The notes under the pieces: generated by a model
Told to the model about the DNA's origin: nothing
Seen by the model: only the letters and a program-made list of their open reading frames with translations
Database searches by the model: none
Part shown: positions 22,990 through 33,835 of the stretch, in pieces
Position numbering within the stretch: position 1 is the first letter of the stretch
Layout of the letters: each line of letters opens with the position of its first letter
Made by a program: the position numbers and the translations under genes
Assembly: GCA_037783415.1 (NCBI GenBank)
Contig: JAZGTN010000069.1
Coordinates: forward strand, 3,968,001 to 4,032,000
Direction: 5' to 3'
Source: Leptasterias polaris
Taxonomy: Eukaryota; Echinodermata; Asteroidea; Forcipulatida; Asteriidae
Length of the DNA stretch: 64,000 nt

Positions 22990-24725
22990 TTCCTCCGGAC
23001 TTATCCCCGACGAGTGGGTGCTTCGAACGATCAGCGATGGCTACGTTCTCGAATTCACAAGCACCCCCCCCCCCCCCCCAAAATAGGAGACCGGCGCCTG
23101 GCGGCCCATTCTAAATCTGAGACCACTAAACAGATTTATCAGACCAAGGAGATTTCGGATGGACACCCTCGGGGTAGTTCTGGACTCGGTGCCAACACCT
23201 TCATGGGCGGCATCTATAGACTTGAAGGATGGGTACCTACATGTACCGGTCTGCTCTAATCAGTCAAGGTTCCTCAGGTTCCGCTACAAAGAAAGAACTT
23301 ACGAGTTCATAACCCTTCCTTTTGGCCTATCAACCTCCTCCAGGGTTTTCACAAAAATTGTGAAAACCCTGGGGGCAAGGCTCCAAAGACAAGGTTGTAC
23401 AATTTTTATGTACCTCGACGACTGGCTCGTCAAAAGCCGCTCGGAGACAGAGGCACGCAACGCTCTGAACGCCACGGTGGGGCTAGCGACTTCCCTAGGG
23501 TTTATCATCAATGAAGAGAAGTCGCACCCGATCCGGACACAATGTCCAACTTATCTCGGGGGCATGGATCGACCTCCAGAGGGGAGTCACCTGCCCGACA
23601 GCGGAGCGTCTGTTGAACTTGTGGCAATGTGTTCATCTGTAACTTCAGGAGTCAACGGTACCAGCAGTAGCGTGGCTATGATTACTGGGCCTTATGGCCA
23701 GCATGGTGGACTTGATACCCTTTTGCAGGCTCCATATGCGCCCGCTCCAGCTCCACCTCCTGGCTTTTTACTGACCAAAACGGAACCCAATAAATCATCC
23801 AGTCCATATTGGCCACCATATATTTTTTATGTTATTTTTTTACGGAAGTCGCCCAACACAAGGCCCAAAGGCCACTCGAGGTGAGGGCTATATACTCTCG
23901 CACCTCCGGTGGTGGCTGCTAGAGGAAAACGTGGCCTGGGGCATGTCCTTTATTCAGCCCCAACCCACGATCACGGTCACAACAGATGCCTCCCTGACGG
24001 GCTGGGGTGCATCACTGCCCCCCCCCCTCGTCAAATCGCAGGGACATGGGAGCCGGAGCTCCAATCGTCTCACATCAACCTGTTGGAGATGTGGGCAGTT
24101 TTGAAGGCCCTAGAACGGTTCAATCAACTGATCAGGGGACGCCATGTCTGCATCAGATGTGACAACACCACCGTGGTTGCATACATCAACCACCAGGGGG
24201 GTACTCGGTCAGCAAGCCTGTGCCTACTTGCATGGAAACTTTTCCAATGTGCCAGGCGAACAAGTTAGTGGTCTCTGCGATCCACGCCCCAGGCAAATTC
24301 AACGATCTCGCCGACGCACTGTCACAAGGAAGGATTGTACTGACGGAGTGGACGTTGCTCCCCAGCGTCATGCAGCTGCTTTTCACCCGGATAGACCATC
24401 CGCACATCGACCTTTTTGCATCAGCAGCAAATGCGCAACTCCCGGTGTATTGCTCACGGGGACACGACCCGCTGGCATGGCACACGGACGCGTTGTCAAT
24501 GTCATGGGACAGATTGCTGGCATACGCCTTCCCCCCAATCTCCCTGTTGTCGAGAGTACTGACAAAGATAGAACGCGACAACTGCAAGGTTCTGCTGATA
24601 GCGCCCTTCTGGCCCCGACAACCCTGGTTCACCAGGCTAGTCAAATTGCTAGTAGCCCGCCCAGTAATATTGCCTCAGAGGCCCGACATTCTGTTCCAAC
24701 CATCATCGGGTTTTCTTCACCCAGC
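22990..24725 (+). pseudogene. DIRS RT/RNase H ORF, frameshifted
   Basis: The RT starts with PDEWVLRTISDGYVLEFTS (about 22998), loses sequence after a poly-C run, then continues LRPLNRFIRP, WAASIDLKDGYLHVPV (motif A with catalytic Asp), ITLPFGLSTSSRVFTKI, IFMYLDDWLVKS (catalytic YLDD) and LGFIINEEKS. RNase H follows after a frame change: TVTTDASLTGWGA, HINLLEMWAVLKALERF, RCDNTTVVAYINHQGGT, APGKFNDLADALSQG, then HIDLFASAANAQLP and LIAPFWPRQPWF. At least four frame changes separate these blocks. The domain order matches DIRS1-like elements; no methyltransferase domain was recognised. Confidence 0.85.
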
Positions 24726-25740
24726 TCCAGCGGAGCTGCACCTGACTTGTTGGACGTTGTCAAGAGATCTCTGTCAGCAGCAGGCCTTTCTGAAGACACT
24801 GCAGCCATTGCAGCACACAGTCGGCGGGCATTTACCAGAGTATATGCCAGCCGACTACGTCATTTTTACAGATGGTGCACGGGGCACACTACTAATCCCA
24901 CCAGTGTGTCTGTAGGAGTGGTTGGGGATTTCCTGGTGTATCTGTTCCACAAACACCTTGCTATTGGCACTATCCGCAACTACCGCTCAGCGATCGCTGC
25001 GGTCCATTCAGGATTTGCAGACGGTTCCACGGTGTCGGACAACCGAGCCCTGTCCCAGCTGATCTGGGGCATGTTTGTCGAGCGCCCTCCTACCCAGAAG
25101 TTAGTTCCCTCCTGGGACCTATCGCAGGTTCTAGAGGCATTAACAAAACCTCCCTTCGAGCCTCTGGGTCAGGTTCCTCTAACCAAGGCATCAATCAAGG
25201 TAGCTTTTCTTCTAGCGGTAGCCACCGCTCGCCGACGGAATGAGCTCCAGTCTCTGACGATAGCTCCCGGGCACATACGTTGGGAGCAGGGAGGGGTGCG
25301 ACTGATTCCCAGGGTGGGTTTTCTAACATGTCTAACAAAGAATCATTCACCATCTTTTCACCTGCCAGACATTTTTGTGCCAGATATTAAGTAGGTGCCT
25401 GCCGTCCCGACAGATAAACTATGGTGCCCAGTACGGGCGCTTAAGTGGTACTTGAGCCGCACAAAACATCTGCGAGGAGAATGCAAGCAGCTTCTTATTA
25501 CTTCCATTCCCCCACATCGAGCGGCCTCCAAAGACACGATCGCCCGCTGGATAGTGCAGGCAATCAAGGCAGCTTCAACAGATGCTTGGCCTACCCCACT
25601 TGAAACCCCTGTCCATGCTCATAAAGTCCGGGGTATGGTAGCATCATGGGCATTCTTCAAGGGCGTGCCCATCAACGACTTCATCCAGGCAGACGTCGAG
25701 CACTTTTACATCTTGCTATTTGAAGGATGTCCTCCAACAA
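24726..25740 (+). pseudogene. DIRS tyrosine recombinase, one in-frame stop
   Basis: The frame opens around SSSGAAPDLLDVVKRSL and continues with core-binding helices SRRAFTRVYASRLRHFYRWC and IGTIRNYRSAIAAVHSGF. The catalytic domain shows the first Arg in VATARRRNELQSL and the H-x-x-R box in VHAHKVRGMVASW. A TAG at 25392-25394 interrupts the same frame. The expected region of the nucleophilic Tyr is replaced by EHFYILLFEG and then unrelated sequence, so the active site is probably lost. This recombinase would insert the circular DNA copy of the element. Confidence 0.8.
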
Positions 25741-25993
25741 GATGGAGCAATGGGGAGAGCGGCGTTGGCAGCACCAAGGCCCACCGCCAACCGAGAGGAC
25801 AAGCCAGCCGAGAGCCGATAGACCTACAGGCCATCTTTAGACATACAGTGAGTACAATATTGTGTATTTTATGCTCTAGGCTTTTAAATTTTTTGCTACA
25901 TGTATGACAAGATTTGTTTCTTCCATTTTATGGGTAGCTTAGTTCTTACGCAACAGCATCTCGCGTCCCTCCACCTTCTCACAGTGCGAGTCG

Positions 25994-26090
25994 ATGCATT
26001 AGTAGTGGCTCTACGGGTAAGTTGAGTGAAGTAGACTTCCCCCCCACAGTAGTGTGGTAGGAGTCTACGAACGATACTTACCTGTAGAGC
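25994..26090 (+). repeat. DIRS internal complementary region
   Basis: ATGCATTAGTAGTGGCTCTA to GTAGAC (25994-26036) is the reverse complement of the left terminus. TTCCCCCCCACAGTAGTG to CTTACC (26037-26082) is the reverse complement of the right terminus. The join at 26036/26037 represents the junction of the two ends in the circular form. Confidence 0.8.
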
Positions 26091-27367
26091 ATCCCTCCCT
26101 CCTCCCCATGACAGCTCGATCCTCTGGAGGTACCTTTGGGTGGCCTTCATTACGGGAATGCTCCATTAAAGCCTTTCTGAGTTTGAGGCCTCAAACTCGG
26201 AATTCCACATCCTTTTTAATGAGAGATGTGTTTACATTTGATCTACTTGTGCTAATATATACTTATCAGGTGCTTATCGGATTAGTAAGTTAATCCTCCA
26301 GAAGCAATGGATCGCTAGCTGGCTGGGAGTTTGTAAATCATAAATATCATACAGAAGACTGTTTTATTCTTCTCAAATTCTAACAAATTGTTAATATGTA
26401 CAAAAAGTTATCATAGTTTAGTTTTTCAATGATGAAAAAGGAGTAAGTACGACCTGAGAACCGGTCTTGTACGTCGCTTGCGCTGCCATCGAAAAGGCCA
26501 TGGTGCGTGTGCATTGATATGTATTGAATGGAAAATGAACCCAATTCGTTATGATTCGTGTCAAGTAATGATGATTGTAACTTTTATAAAGAAACTTAGT
26601 AAAGATATTCAGTTGATTTTCTTATGCCAATTTGTATTTGTTTATTTATTTATTTTTAACCGCATGGTACACGGCACTATTTTTTCTCTGGCATAGTTCT
26701 ATCATAGAGGTTCTATTTTCACGCCGCGCACGACACATGTAAACCCATTGGCGGAAGGCACCGAACGTAAACTGCCTCAATCGGGCTGTGTGCGAAAGCT
26801 TTTTACCACGTAGCCAGCTGCATCTTCTGTGATCGATGAAGAGGGTGCACAGGCCTGGAATTTCATGGTGGCCACGGCGGCAGTAGTTGCCCTTGAGTTT
26901 TGGAAGATAAATACATGAACTAGTCTACCTTGTTGGGCTGTTAAGGCTCTTTTTAAAAAGATCTGTATAACGTGGAGGAAGCTTGGGTCCAAGGTCTTTA
27001 TATTCGCCATGACCCCACCAAAGTCGAAAACGCTTAGTTTTTCAAATCAAAGTGTGCAGGACGTACGTTTTTCCCAAATTTCGTACGGGTTTTCATTAAA
27101 AATACGGATGTCAAGTTTTTCCCCAAAAATACAGTTTTCTAAATTTAACAAAGTGTTAAATGTTCTACTTCTATTTACCTGCAAATTTTACGTAATTCTT
27201 TGGTTAGTAAAGTTTGTTTAGTTTGTTTTATCATGAATAATCCACCGCTACACACATACGACGACCAGCGAAAATACCCGCATGCATATTTTGTCCCCAT
27301 GATGAACGTAGACAAGGCGTGAGTAACCTCGTTCAACCGGGGAAAAAAATCATCTACCCACATTTTG

Positions 27368-27488
27368 CAATGGTTTCCAGTCGTGCTGATCGTAGCTTTA
27401 CGCTTGACATAACATGATACCAGTTTTGCAATGGTTTCCAGTCATGCTGGTCATAGCTTTATGCTTGATATGACATGATACCAGTTTC
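27368..27488. repeat. Two tandem 61-bp units
   Basis: CAATGGTTTCCAGTCGTGCT and CAATGGTTTCCAGTCATGCT begin units at 27368 and 27429, both ending CATGATACCAGTTT. They differ at several positions. Confidence 0.8.
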
Positions 27489-27541
27489 ATACCTGACACT
27501 GTCGCGTACCCCATTCTATACGGTTAAAATACAATGGAAAA

Positions 27542-27967
27542 ATGAAACGACAGACTAAAAACTATTCCATGTGTCTATTGTGTGTTGCGTTGGTAGTTCT
27601 TGTGTTTTGTTTTTCGTGTTTGACGGGGGCAGTAAGGCACACTTTTTTGATGAAAATGCAAGCAGGCACCCACGGCCTACAACAGGCCATGAACGATACC
27701 AGCAAATTGTGGCCGATACGCGGAAAAAAGAAAACAAAAAACATGTTTGGTATGGACAACAAATTGCTGGCTGGCACCGCACAAAGGCAAAGCATAGCGT
27801 GTCTGTTTCACATGTTGGATGGATGGAGAACACTTGAATACAATGGACTGCATGCTCCATCCCGGCCCCACGCTTCACTGGTTAAAAGTAGTACCAGCTT
27901 CATACACCTCCAAGTCCAGTTAATGGGATTAAAAGTCCATGGTTGTCGAAGGGATTATAGAAGATAA
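27542..27967 (+). CDS. Unassigned 141-codon ORF inside DIRS segment
   Basis: I do not recognise this protein. It begins MKRQTKNYSMCLLCVALVVL and has one hydrophobic segment at residues 9-29, then a basic stretch (RGKKKTKNMFG). The window is AT-poor relative to its neighbours, and overlapping ORFs exist on both strands, so this may be chance. No splice or promoter evidence. Confidence 0.15.
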   Translation: MKRQTKNYSMCLLCVALVVLVFCFSCLTGAVRHTFLMKMQAGTHGLQQAMNDTSKLWPIRGKKKTKNMFGMDNKLLAGTAQRQSIACLFHMLDGWRTLEYNGLHAPSRPHASLVKSSTSFIHLQVQLMGLKVHGCRRDYRR

Positions 27968-28036
27968 GAGGTGGAGGAAGTAGGTAAACATTGAAAAGGA
28001 TGTGCTTTCTTTAATGGAGCTTTCCTGTAATGTTCA

Positions 28037-28220
28037 AGAAAAGAGGAATACAAGATGGCAGCCAGGCCGCAGGCTTCGTGGCTGGGACAAGTGAGGGCGC
28101 TGTTGCGTATATATTAAAACTCTTAGCGATTTAAACCTGTCGGTTAGGAAAAATGCATTAGTAGTGGCTCTACGGGTAAGTATCGTTCGTAGACTCCTAC
28201 CACACTACTGTGGGGGGGGG
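28037..28220 (+). repeat. DIRS right inverted terminal repeat
   Basis: Starts AGAAAAGAGGAATACAAGAT, complementary to the left repeat up to GGGTAAG (28179), then has the unique outer end TATCGTTCGTAGACTCC...CACACTACTGTGG and a G-run. Confidence 0.8.
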
Positions 28221-28548
28221 AATTTTTTGTATTTGCCTTATACGTGTATTTTTTGACAATTCAAATTTGCTGCTATTTTTAAGTTCCAAATTCTAGGCAA
28301 CATAGTGCATGTATGTAGTGTGTTTGAATGTCTTTCATTATCTCTTTTAAGACAATGAATTGAGATTCAGGCTTTTACTACAGTTTGCTGGCCTGATTTC
28401 GTTGGAAGGTTTTCTTTAAAGAATATATTTAGTTTTTTTATATTATATTACCACTAATCGATAGTCAATGAAACACCGATAACTAGACAGAGTATTTATT
28501 AATAGAATACAGATGACTCTCTTTGATATGCAGTCTGTCATCCGAATG

Positions 28549-28715
28549 TCATGATCAAGCAGGCCTTTGGCTGTACATGGAATTATGAACTCTACCCCAG
28601 TTACTGCATGCGCGCGCCTTCCCTCTGTGTCTTATCTATGGAGGGGGCACGGCCGTGCAGTAACTGGTTGAGAGTTCATAATTCCATGTACAGCCACAGG
28701 CCTGCTTGATCATGA
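28549..28715. mobile_element. Foldback MITE, about 60-bp arms
   Basis: TCATGATCAAGCAGGCCT...GGCTGTACATGGAATTATGA on the left is reverse-complemented on the right (TCATAATTCCATGTACAGCC...AGGCCTGCTTGATCATGA). The short centre is GC-rich (GCGCGCGCC, GGGGGCACGGCC). No clear target duplication. Confidence 0.75.
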
Positions 28716-28799
28716 CGACACAGCCCCTTCAATTTTAGCATGACATCAGTGCACATTGGATTACATAGATTTGTTACATATGCACACATGCATTTTCAA

Positions 28800-29233
28800 G
28801 AGAAGTAATGCTGATCCGAACATTGCATCATTTTCTACCTCCTTGGAAGCTGGCACTGCTATGTTAATGAGATGACACATCTTCTTCATCTTGTGTAAGA
28901 CTACAACATCTGGATGCCTATGTTACTATAACGTGATCAGTCTGAATGTTAAAGTCCCAACCGATCTTGACCTGTTCAGTCTGTACAACTTTCTCTGGAA
29001 CATGTTGTACCATTTCGCAGTCACTTGGACACCATACTTCTTACACAGATCCCAGTGGATCACCTTGGCCAACTTCTGGGCCATCATACTACATTTGCTG
29101 ACAATACAGTCTCCTCTGCCTTATTACACATTCTACACATAGGAGAGACATTTGCTTTCTCTATCCTTGCCTTCATTACATTTGTCCTTACAGACTGGTC
29201 TTGTGCCGCAGTAATCAAGCCCTCAGTTTCCTT
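28800..29233 (-). pseudogene. Restriction-like-endonuclease LINE, C-terminal fragment
   Basis: Minus strand, across two frames: ETEGLITAAQDQSVRTNVMK, then SPMCRMCNKAEET (zinc knuckle C-x2-C), KVIHWDLCKKYGVQVTAKWY, KIGWDFNIQTDHVI and HPDVVVLHKMKKMCHLINIA. The (R/H)PD...(D/N)IAVP block is the PD-(D/E)xK-type nuclease region of R2/R4/NeSL-like LINEs. It continues directly from the fragment at 33836-34352, from which it is separated by the inserted CR1-type LINE. Confidence 0.7.
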
Positions 29234-29361
29234 AATAATAATAAACCATTTTTATATAGTGCATAACACATAGTGATTAAACATGTCCCTATGCGCTGTA
29301 GAGAAAAAAGACGACAGAATACAAATACAAGGTGTACTAGGTTTCAAACAAAATGCAAGAA

Positions 29362-30786
29362 TCAAATGTTAAATAAGTGCGTCTTTAAAGCAATCTTGAA
29401 CTTATCAATGGAATCAATGTTTTTCAAATGTTCCGGGAGATTGTTCCATAGGGTTGAGGCAGTGTGAGCAAAGCTGCGTTCCCCATATGACTTTGTCAAA
29501 ACTGGTGGAATAACAAACATTTTTTTCTTATTAGAACGAAGATTTCTTGATGGTGTGTACAATGTTAACAGCTCTATCAAATAAGGTGGCACAAAATTAT
29601 AAAAACATTCATATGCCAACAACAGCATTTTGAATGAAATGAGAGAGTGAATGGGAAGCCAATGTAATTCTTTTAGAATAAGAGACACAGATTCATGTTT
29701 CCTAATACGATAAATAAGACGAACTGCAGAGTTCTGCACAACCTGCATCCTTTGCACTTGATGAGCCGAAATCCCAGAAAGGAGGCTATTACAAAAATCG
29801 AGGTGACACATCACAAATGCATGAATTAAACGTTCAGTAGTGTGTTTATCTATCAGATTGCGAATTTTTCCAATTTTGTGAAGTGCAAAAGATGCAGATC
29901 TGCATTTCTGTGAAACAAAATTTTCCATAGTGAAATTATCGTCAAATATTGCACCCAAATTTCTACATTTTCTGACAGAATTAACCTGCATGCCATCTAA
30001 GTCAATGAATGATAAACGATCTGTCAAACGAAAACGTGAAGATATGTGAAGAAATTCAGTCTTGTTGCTATTGAGCTTAAGACCATTTACTTGTGACCAT
30101 TCTTTAATTGCTTGAACACAATTTACCATTTGTGAAATAACATCTCCTACATCTGACTGTTTAAATTCTATATACAATTGAGTGTCATCAGCGTAGAACA
30201 TCTTATGAACATTATGGTTGTCAATTAGTGCCTCTAGTGGTGTAGTGTATAGTGTGAACAACAGGGGACCTAGCACTGATCCTTGAGGTACCCCTTGAGA
30301 AGTACAATATATTGATGATTGTTCGTTTTCTATAACAACAGTGTGGGTTCGATTTGACAAATAAGACTCAATCCAGTCGAGTGCCCTGCTGCAAATACCA
30401 AACTTTTGCAACAATCGTTGCAACAAAACATCATGCTTTATGGTGTCAAATGCAGACGAAAAATCTAAGAGGACAAGTATGACTTCCTCACCCTTATCAA
30501 GTGTCAACAATACATCATTTGATATTCGCAGTAAAGCAGTTTCCACACTGTGGAATGATCTGTACCCAGATTGAAATTTTGCGTGAAGTTTATAATCATT
30601 TAAGTATCGTTGCAACTGTAGTGCTGCCATTCTTTCTAATGTCTTAGCAAAGAACTTCAAGTTTGCAATAGGACGATAATTCTTAAGTTCGTCAGAATCA
30701 CATTTCAAACCTTTGAGAATTGGTACAATATTTGCTAATTTGAATTTTTTCAGGAAAACATCCACTTTTAAATGACTCATTAACAC
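29362..30786 (-). pseudogene. CR1/L2 LINE ORF, reverse transcriptase half
   Basis: 474 uninterrupted codons carry FKLANIVPILKG, KNYRPIANLKFFAKTLERM, LVLLDFSSAFDTIKHDVL, SQGVPQGSVLGPLLFTLYT, KMFYADDTQLYIEF (catalytic YADD), LNSNKTEFLHI and the C-terminal HLDFCNSLLSGI, VQNSAVRLIY, LHWLPI and SFAHTASTLWNNLPEHLK typical of CR1/L2 LINEs. Apparent Met starts at the left edge are artefacts of the insertion. Removing the inserted element leaves a +1 frame offset at a run of six T (plus strand, about 30745), a separate lesion. Confidence 0.9.
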
Positions 30787-31544
30787 TTTGACAGCTGCAA
30801 ATGTTTACACGGTCCCTCCCCATGGTGCTGCAGATGTTTTACAAAACTACAAAAAACTTCATGTTTTAGTTTTACACTGTCCCTCCCCACGATTCTGCAG
30901 GTTTTTTTTGGAGAACTACATCAAAGATTTATAAATAAAAACATTCAAATAAATGACACTGTTGCTTTTATTTTCTATTACACCCCATATCTTTTTTGGA
31001 GTGGTATACATCGTAGCAAGGGGTCTGGTGAAGTGGAATTTTACACTGTTACTAAAAAATGTTAGCAGAAGTTTACCGTCTGCAAATCACCGTCATCATC
31101 GGATGATTCCTGTTGATCAAATTCACTTTCAACGTCACTGGCATTACTTTCAGACTCTATATTATCAGAATTATCATTTCCATCAAACTCACTTACTTCA
31201 GAGTCACCATCTGCGAATATTTCAACAACAGCTCTGCTACACTCACTAACCACTTCACGCGTTTCCTGGGCGCCGCCATTTTTTAACTCCGAAAGTATAA
31301 ACTTCCGGGTTACGTTACCACCGCTGGTGCCCGGGCCCGATGAGTAAAACCATCGAAAACAACTCCATTGGTTCCCCTAACGTATGTCAATACGTTTTAT
31401 ACATGAAAAGTATTTAAATCCTTGATCTACAGAGGGCAGTACAACGTTATACAACCAGCCCGAGTCACCCCGAGTATTCTCGGGCTCAGCACCAGCTGGG
31501 GGGTAAGTCTATCCCGAGAATACTCGGGCTCAGCAGTCAAAGTG
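30784..31544. mobile_element. piggyBac-type non-autonomous element (761 bp)
   Basis: TTAA flanks both sides (30780-30783, 31545-31548) and the ends are CACTTTGACAGCTGCAA and GCAGTCAAAGTG, the usual piggyBac pattern of TTAA followed by C(A/C)(C/T)TTTGACTGC. Near the right end, CCCGAGTATTCTCGGGCTC palindromic blocks occur twice. It interrupts the LINE ORF between the pre-RT segment and the RT. Confidence 0.85.
31062..31253 (-). pseudogene. Possible N-terminal relic of piggyBac transposase
   Basis: The frame encodes an acidic stretch (DGDSEVSEFDGNDNSDNIES and ...SDDDG) that ends at a stop. Acidic N-termini are typical of piggyBac transposases. An ATG at about 31276 (MAAPRKR) lies one frame away just upstream, suggesting a frameshift. 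The catalytic domain is absent. Confidence 0.45.
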
Positions 31545-31548
31545 TTAA

Positions 31549-33343
31549 TAACAAAAGTTATGATAGGTGTAAGTTCATGAAGACATTTCTTTAGCAAGTG
31601 AGTTGGGATCGGGTCAAGATTACACGTCGTTGAAGTAGAGTCAGTGATAACTTGCAACACTTCTTTTTCAGTGACATACTTATATCTGTCAAATGAAAAA
31701 ATTGTCTGCTGTTCAGGAAGTTGATCAGTATCAGTAGGTAATGATGACCGCAGTTCTGCAGTTATCTTGTTGACTTTCTCAGCAAAGAATTGAAGGAACC
31801 GCTCAGGAAGAGGAACTTCACTGTCATGATTACTTGGAAAAACCTTGGCAGAACGTGGGCAGGTTAGTTGATCCACCTTTCTGAACAGTTCACGGTTACT
31901 ACAGTCTTTCAACTGATCTCTGTGGTGCCGCTTTTTTGCAGATGAAAGTTGATTGTTGTATTGATGACAGGCACTTCTAAAAATCTGACGGTCGATTTCT
32001 AGGCCTCTTGAAGAAAATGCCTTCCTTTCCAGTGCCCGGAGTTCTTGCTTTGCTGTACGGAGCTCGTCATTGAACCAAGGAGAGTCAGGATGACACCTAA
32101 CTGTACGCGAGATCGTTGGAGCATGCTTATCGAGGAGAGCAGAAAGGACAAGCTCATATTGATCAATAAGGGTATTCATATCAATTGATGGAGAGACACA
32201 CAACTCAGATTGCAGAATGTCATTGCGAAAGTGTTCAAGATTGATATCACAAATTTTCCGCATGTTGATGGTGATTTTCACAGGTTCAGGCTTACGTATA
32301 TGCAGGGAGCACTTAACAGCTACGTGATCTGATGGAAGGTAGCTGGTTGAGCCGACATCGCTGACGAAACTTTCAGTGTCACGAGCGAGAATGAGGTCAA
32401 GTGTGTGACCACCTCGATGTGTAGGAAAGGACACGTGCTGCTTCAAGTTGAGGGATGTGATGAGGCCCATAAAATGAATAGCGCTGCGATCAGTTTCAGA
32501 GTTGACGTGAAAGTTAAAATCTCCAACTATCAGAAGTCGATGGGGAGTTGACATCAGTTGCTCCAAGAAAGTTGAAAACTCTCGGAGGAATAACTGGTCT
32601 GTTATCTCTCCTGTGCTTGTTCTTTGAGGGCGATATATAACAACCAGTTGCACCGGAGTTTGCTGGCGAGAAGTCAGTAGTAGATTGATACGCTCAAATG
32701 AAGAAAATTCTGGAGATTCAAATGTTCGAATGTTAAAAGATTTTTTGACACAAACACCGACGCCTCCACCCACACGACCCACACGTGGATTGTGGTACCA
32801 CGCATAGTTCTTGAGTGTAGATAGAAGTTGTGCCAATGTGAAATCATCACGATCATCTCCAGAGCACCACGTCTCTGTGACGGCTAAGATATCAATGCTA
32901 TCATCAATTACAAAGTCACATAACATATGGACTTTGTTTGTTAAGGATCTGGCATTCCAAAGGGCAAATCTTACATGTTCTTTGCTTGATTCAGAGGCTA
33001 AGGTAGACTGTACTTGTAGGCGACGGCGGCATCTTCCCCCCTTCCGACTTCGCTTTGTACGATGCTTGCCAATTTTAAGAGTGTAGAGGGTTGTCCACAC
33101 AGTTGGTGTTACTCTAAAATGCTGGCGGTTAAGGCTCCGTAACTTGTCCACATCATACCGAATCCTGTTTGATGTAACAGAATTCTTCCTACATGTGTGA
33201 AGACAGTCCTCGGCATTGGATTCATGATGTTGTTGATGAATGTCAGGACCAGGATTTGAACATGAAAGGTAGATGTGGATGTGGCAGTCTGGTAGTAGGA
33301 TATTCTTTTTCCAATGTATTTTGTCTTTGATGAAAAACTGCAC
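31549..33343 (-). pseudogene. CR1/L2 LINE ORF, endonuclease half
   Basis: The ORF from 33343 has an N-terminal basic region with LSCSNPGPDIH (an NPGP lacking the D-x-E of a true 2A) and RTKRSRKGGRCRRRLQ. The APE endonuclease follows: FALWNARSLTNKVHM, ILAVTETWCSGDD, VVIYRPQRT, IVGDFNFHVNSE, HTLDLILA and YLPSDHVAVKC, all catalytic boxes intact. A linker with WFNDELRTAKQELRALERKA leads to the pre-RT segment NLDPIPTHLLKKCLHELTPI. The frame then runs into the piggyBac-type element at 31548. Confidence 0.85.
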
Positions 33344-33835
33344 TTAGATGTGTATAGTACATTATAGCTTTCTATAGTACTACTACAACTTGTTGTACAA
33401 GAAAGGGAGTAGGCAAGGCTAACAATGGTGACCAGGAACATATGAGTGAAAGTCATTGGGAATCTGTGGTCCAGTCCATTGTTGACTGGGTTCAGTTCGA
33501 TTGAGGGCATACAAAAGACTTTTGCACAGTTGATCACACATGAATAGATGAACTGTTCAGTGGCTTTATACTGTACATGTATGTAACTCCATCATGGCTA
33601 TAGGCCTGTAGCTCCAAGTATATGTAGCAGCACAGAATATGGTTATCACAAACATGACATAAACTTTGTATGAAGTCCCAAAAATCAGTTCAAACTAGTC
33701 CTGCAGGATCAGTACAATATCATTAACAATATGATACTAAAATCTCCAGTTGGCAGAAACCCAGTACAGTGAAAATAGAGATAGTTATAGGAGCCTGGCA
33801 GAGCAGCTGCTACGCGCTCCACCACTACTATTTAG

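Larger units (their letters stand above)
26091..28036. other. Unexplained segment between DIRS ICR and right ITR
   Basis: Bracketed by inverted repeats: CATTACGGGAATGCTCCATT at about 26148 and AATGGAGCTTTCCTGTAATG at about 28015. It includes a palindrome TTTGAGGCCTCAAA near 26190, a 61-bp tandem duplication at 27368-27488 and an unassigned 141-codon ORF at 27542. It may be a nested insertion, since the other DIRS copy has only about 120 bp here. Confidence 0.5.
22524..28220 (+). mobile_element. DIRS-like tyrosine-recombinase retrotransposon
   Basis: The left inverted terminal repeat (22524-22682) and right one (28037-28220) are complementary over about 140 bp (left CTTACCCGTAGAGCCACTAC; right GTAGTGGCTCTACGGGTAAG), with different outermost ends. 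An internal complementary region (25994-26090) joins the complement of the left outer end (GTTGAGTGAAGTAGAC) to that of the right outer end (CACAGTAGTGTGGTAGGAG). This is the layout of DIRS1-type elements, where the ICR templates the circular intermediate. Inside are RT, RNase H and a tyrosine recombinase, all damaged. No target duplication is expected or seen. About 1.9 kb between ICR and right repeat is unexplained. Confidence 0.85.

Noticed and set aside
27555..27878. Minus-strand ORFs opposite the 141-codon ORF
   Set aside because: Overlapping frames on both strands without motif, splice or promoter support; kept only the longest plus-strand ORF at low confidence.
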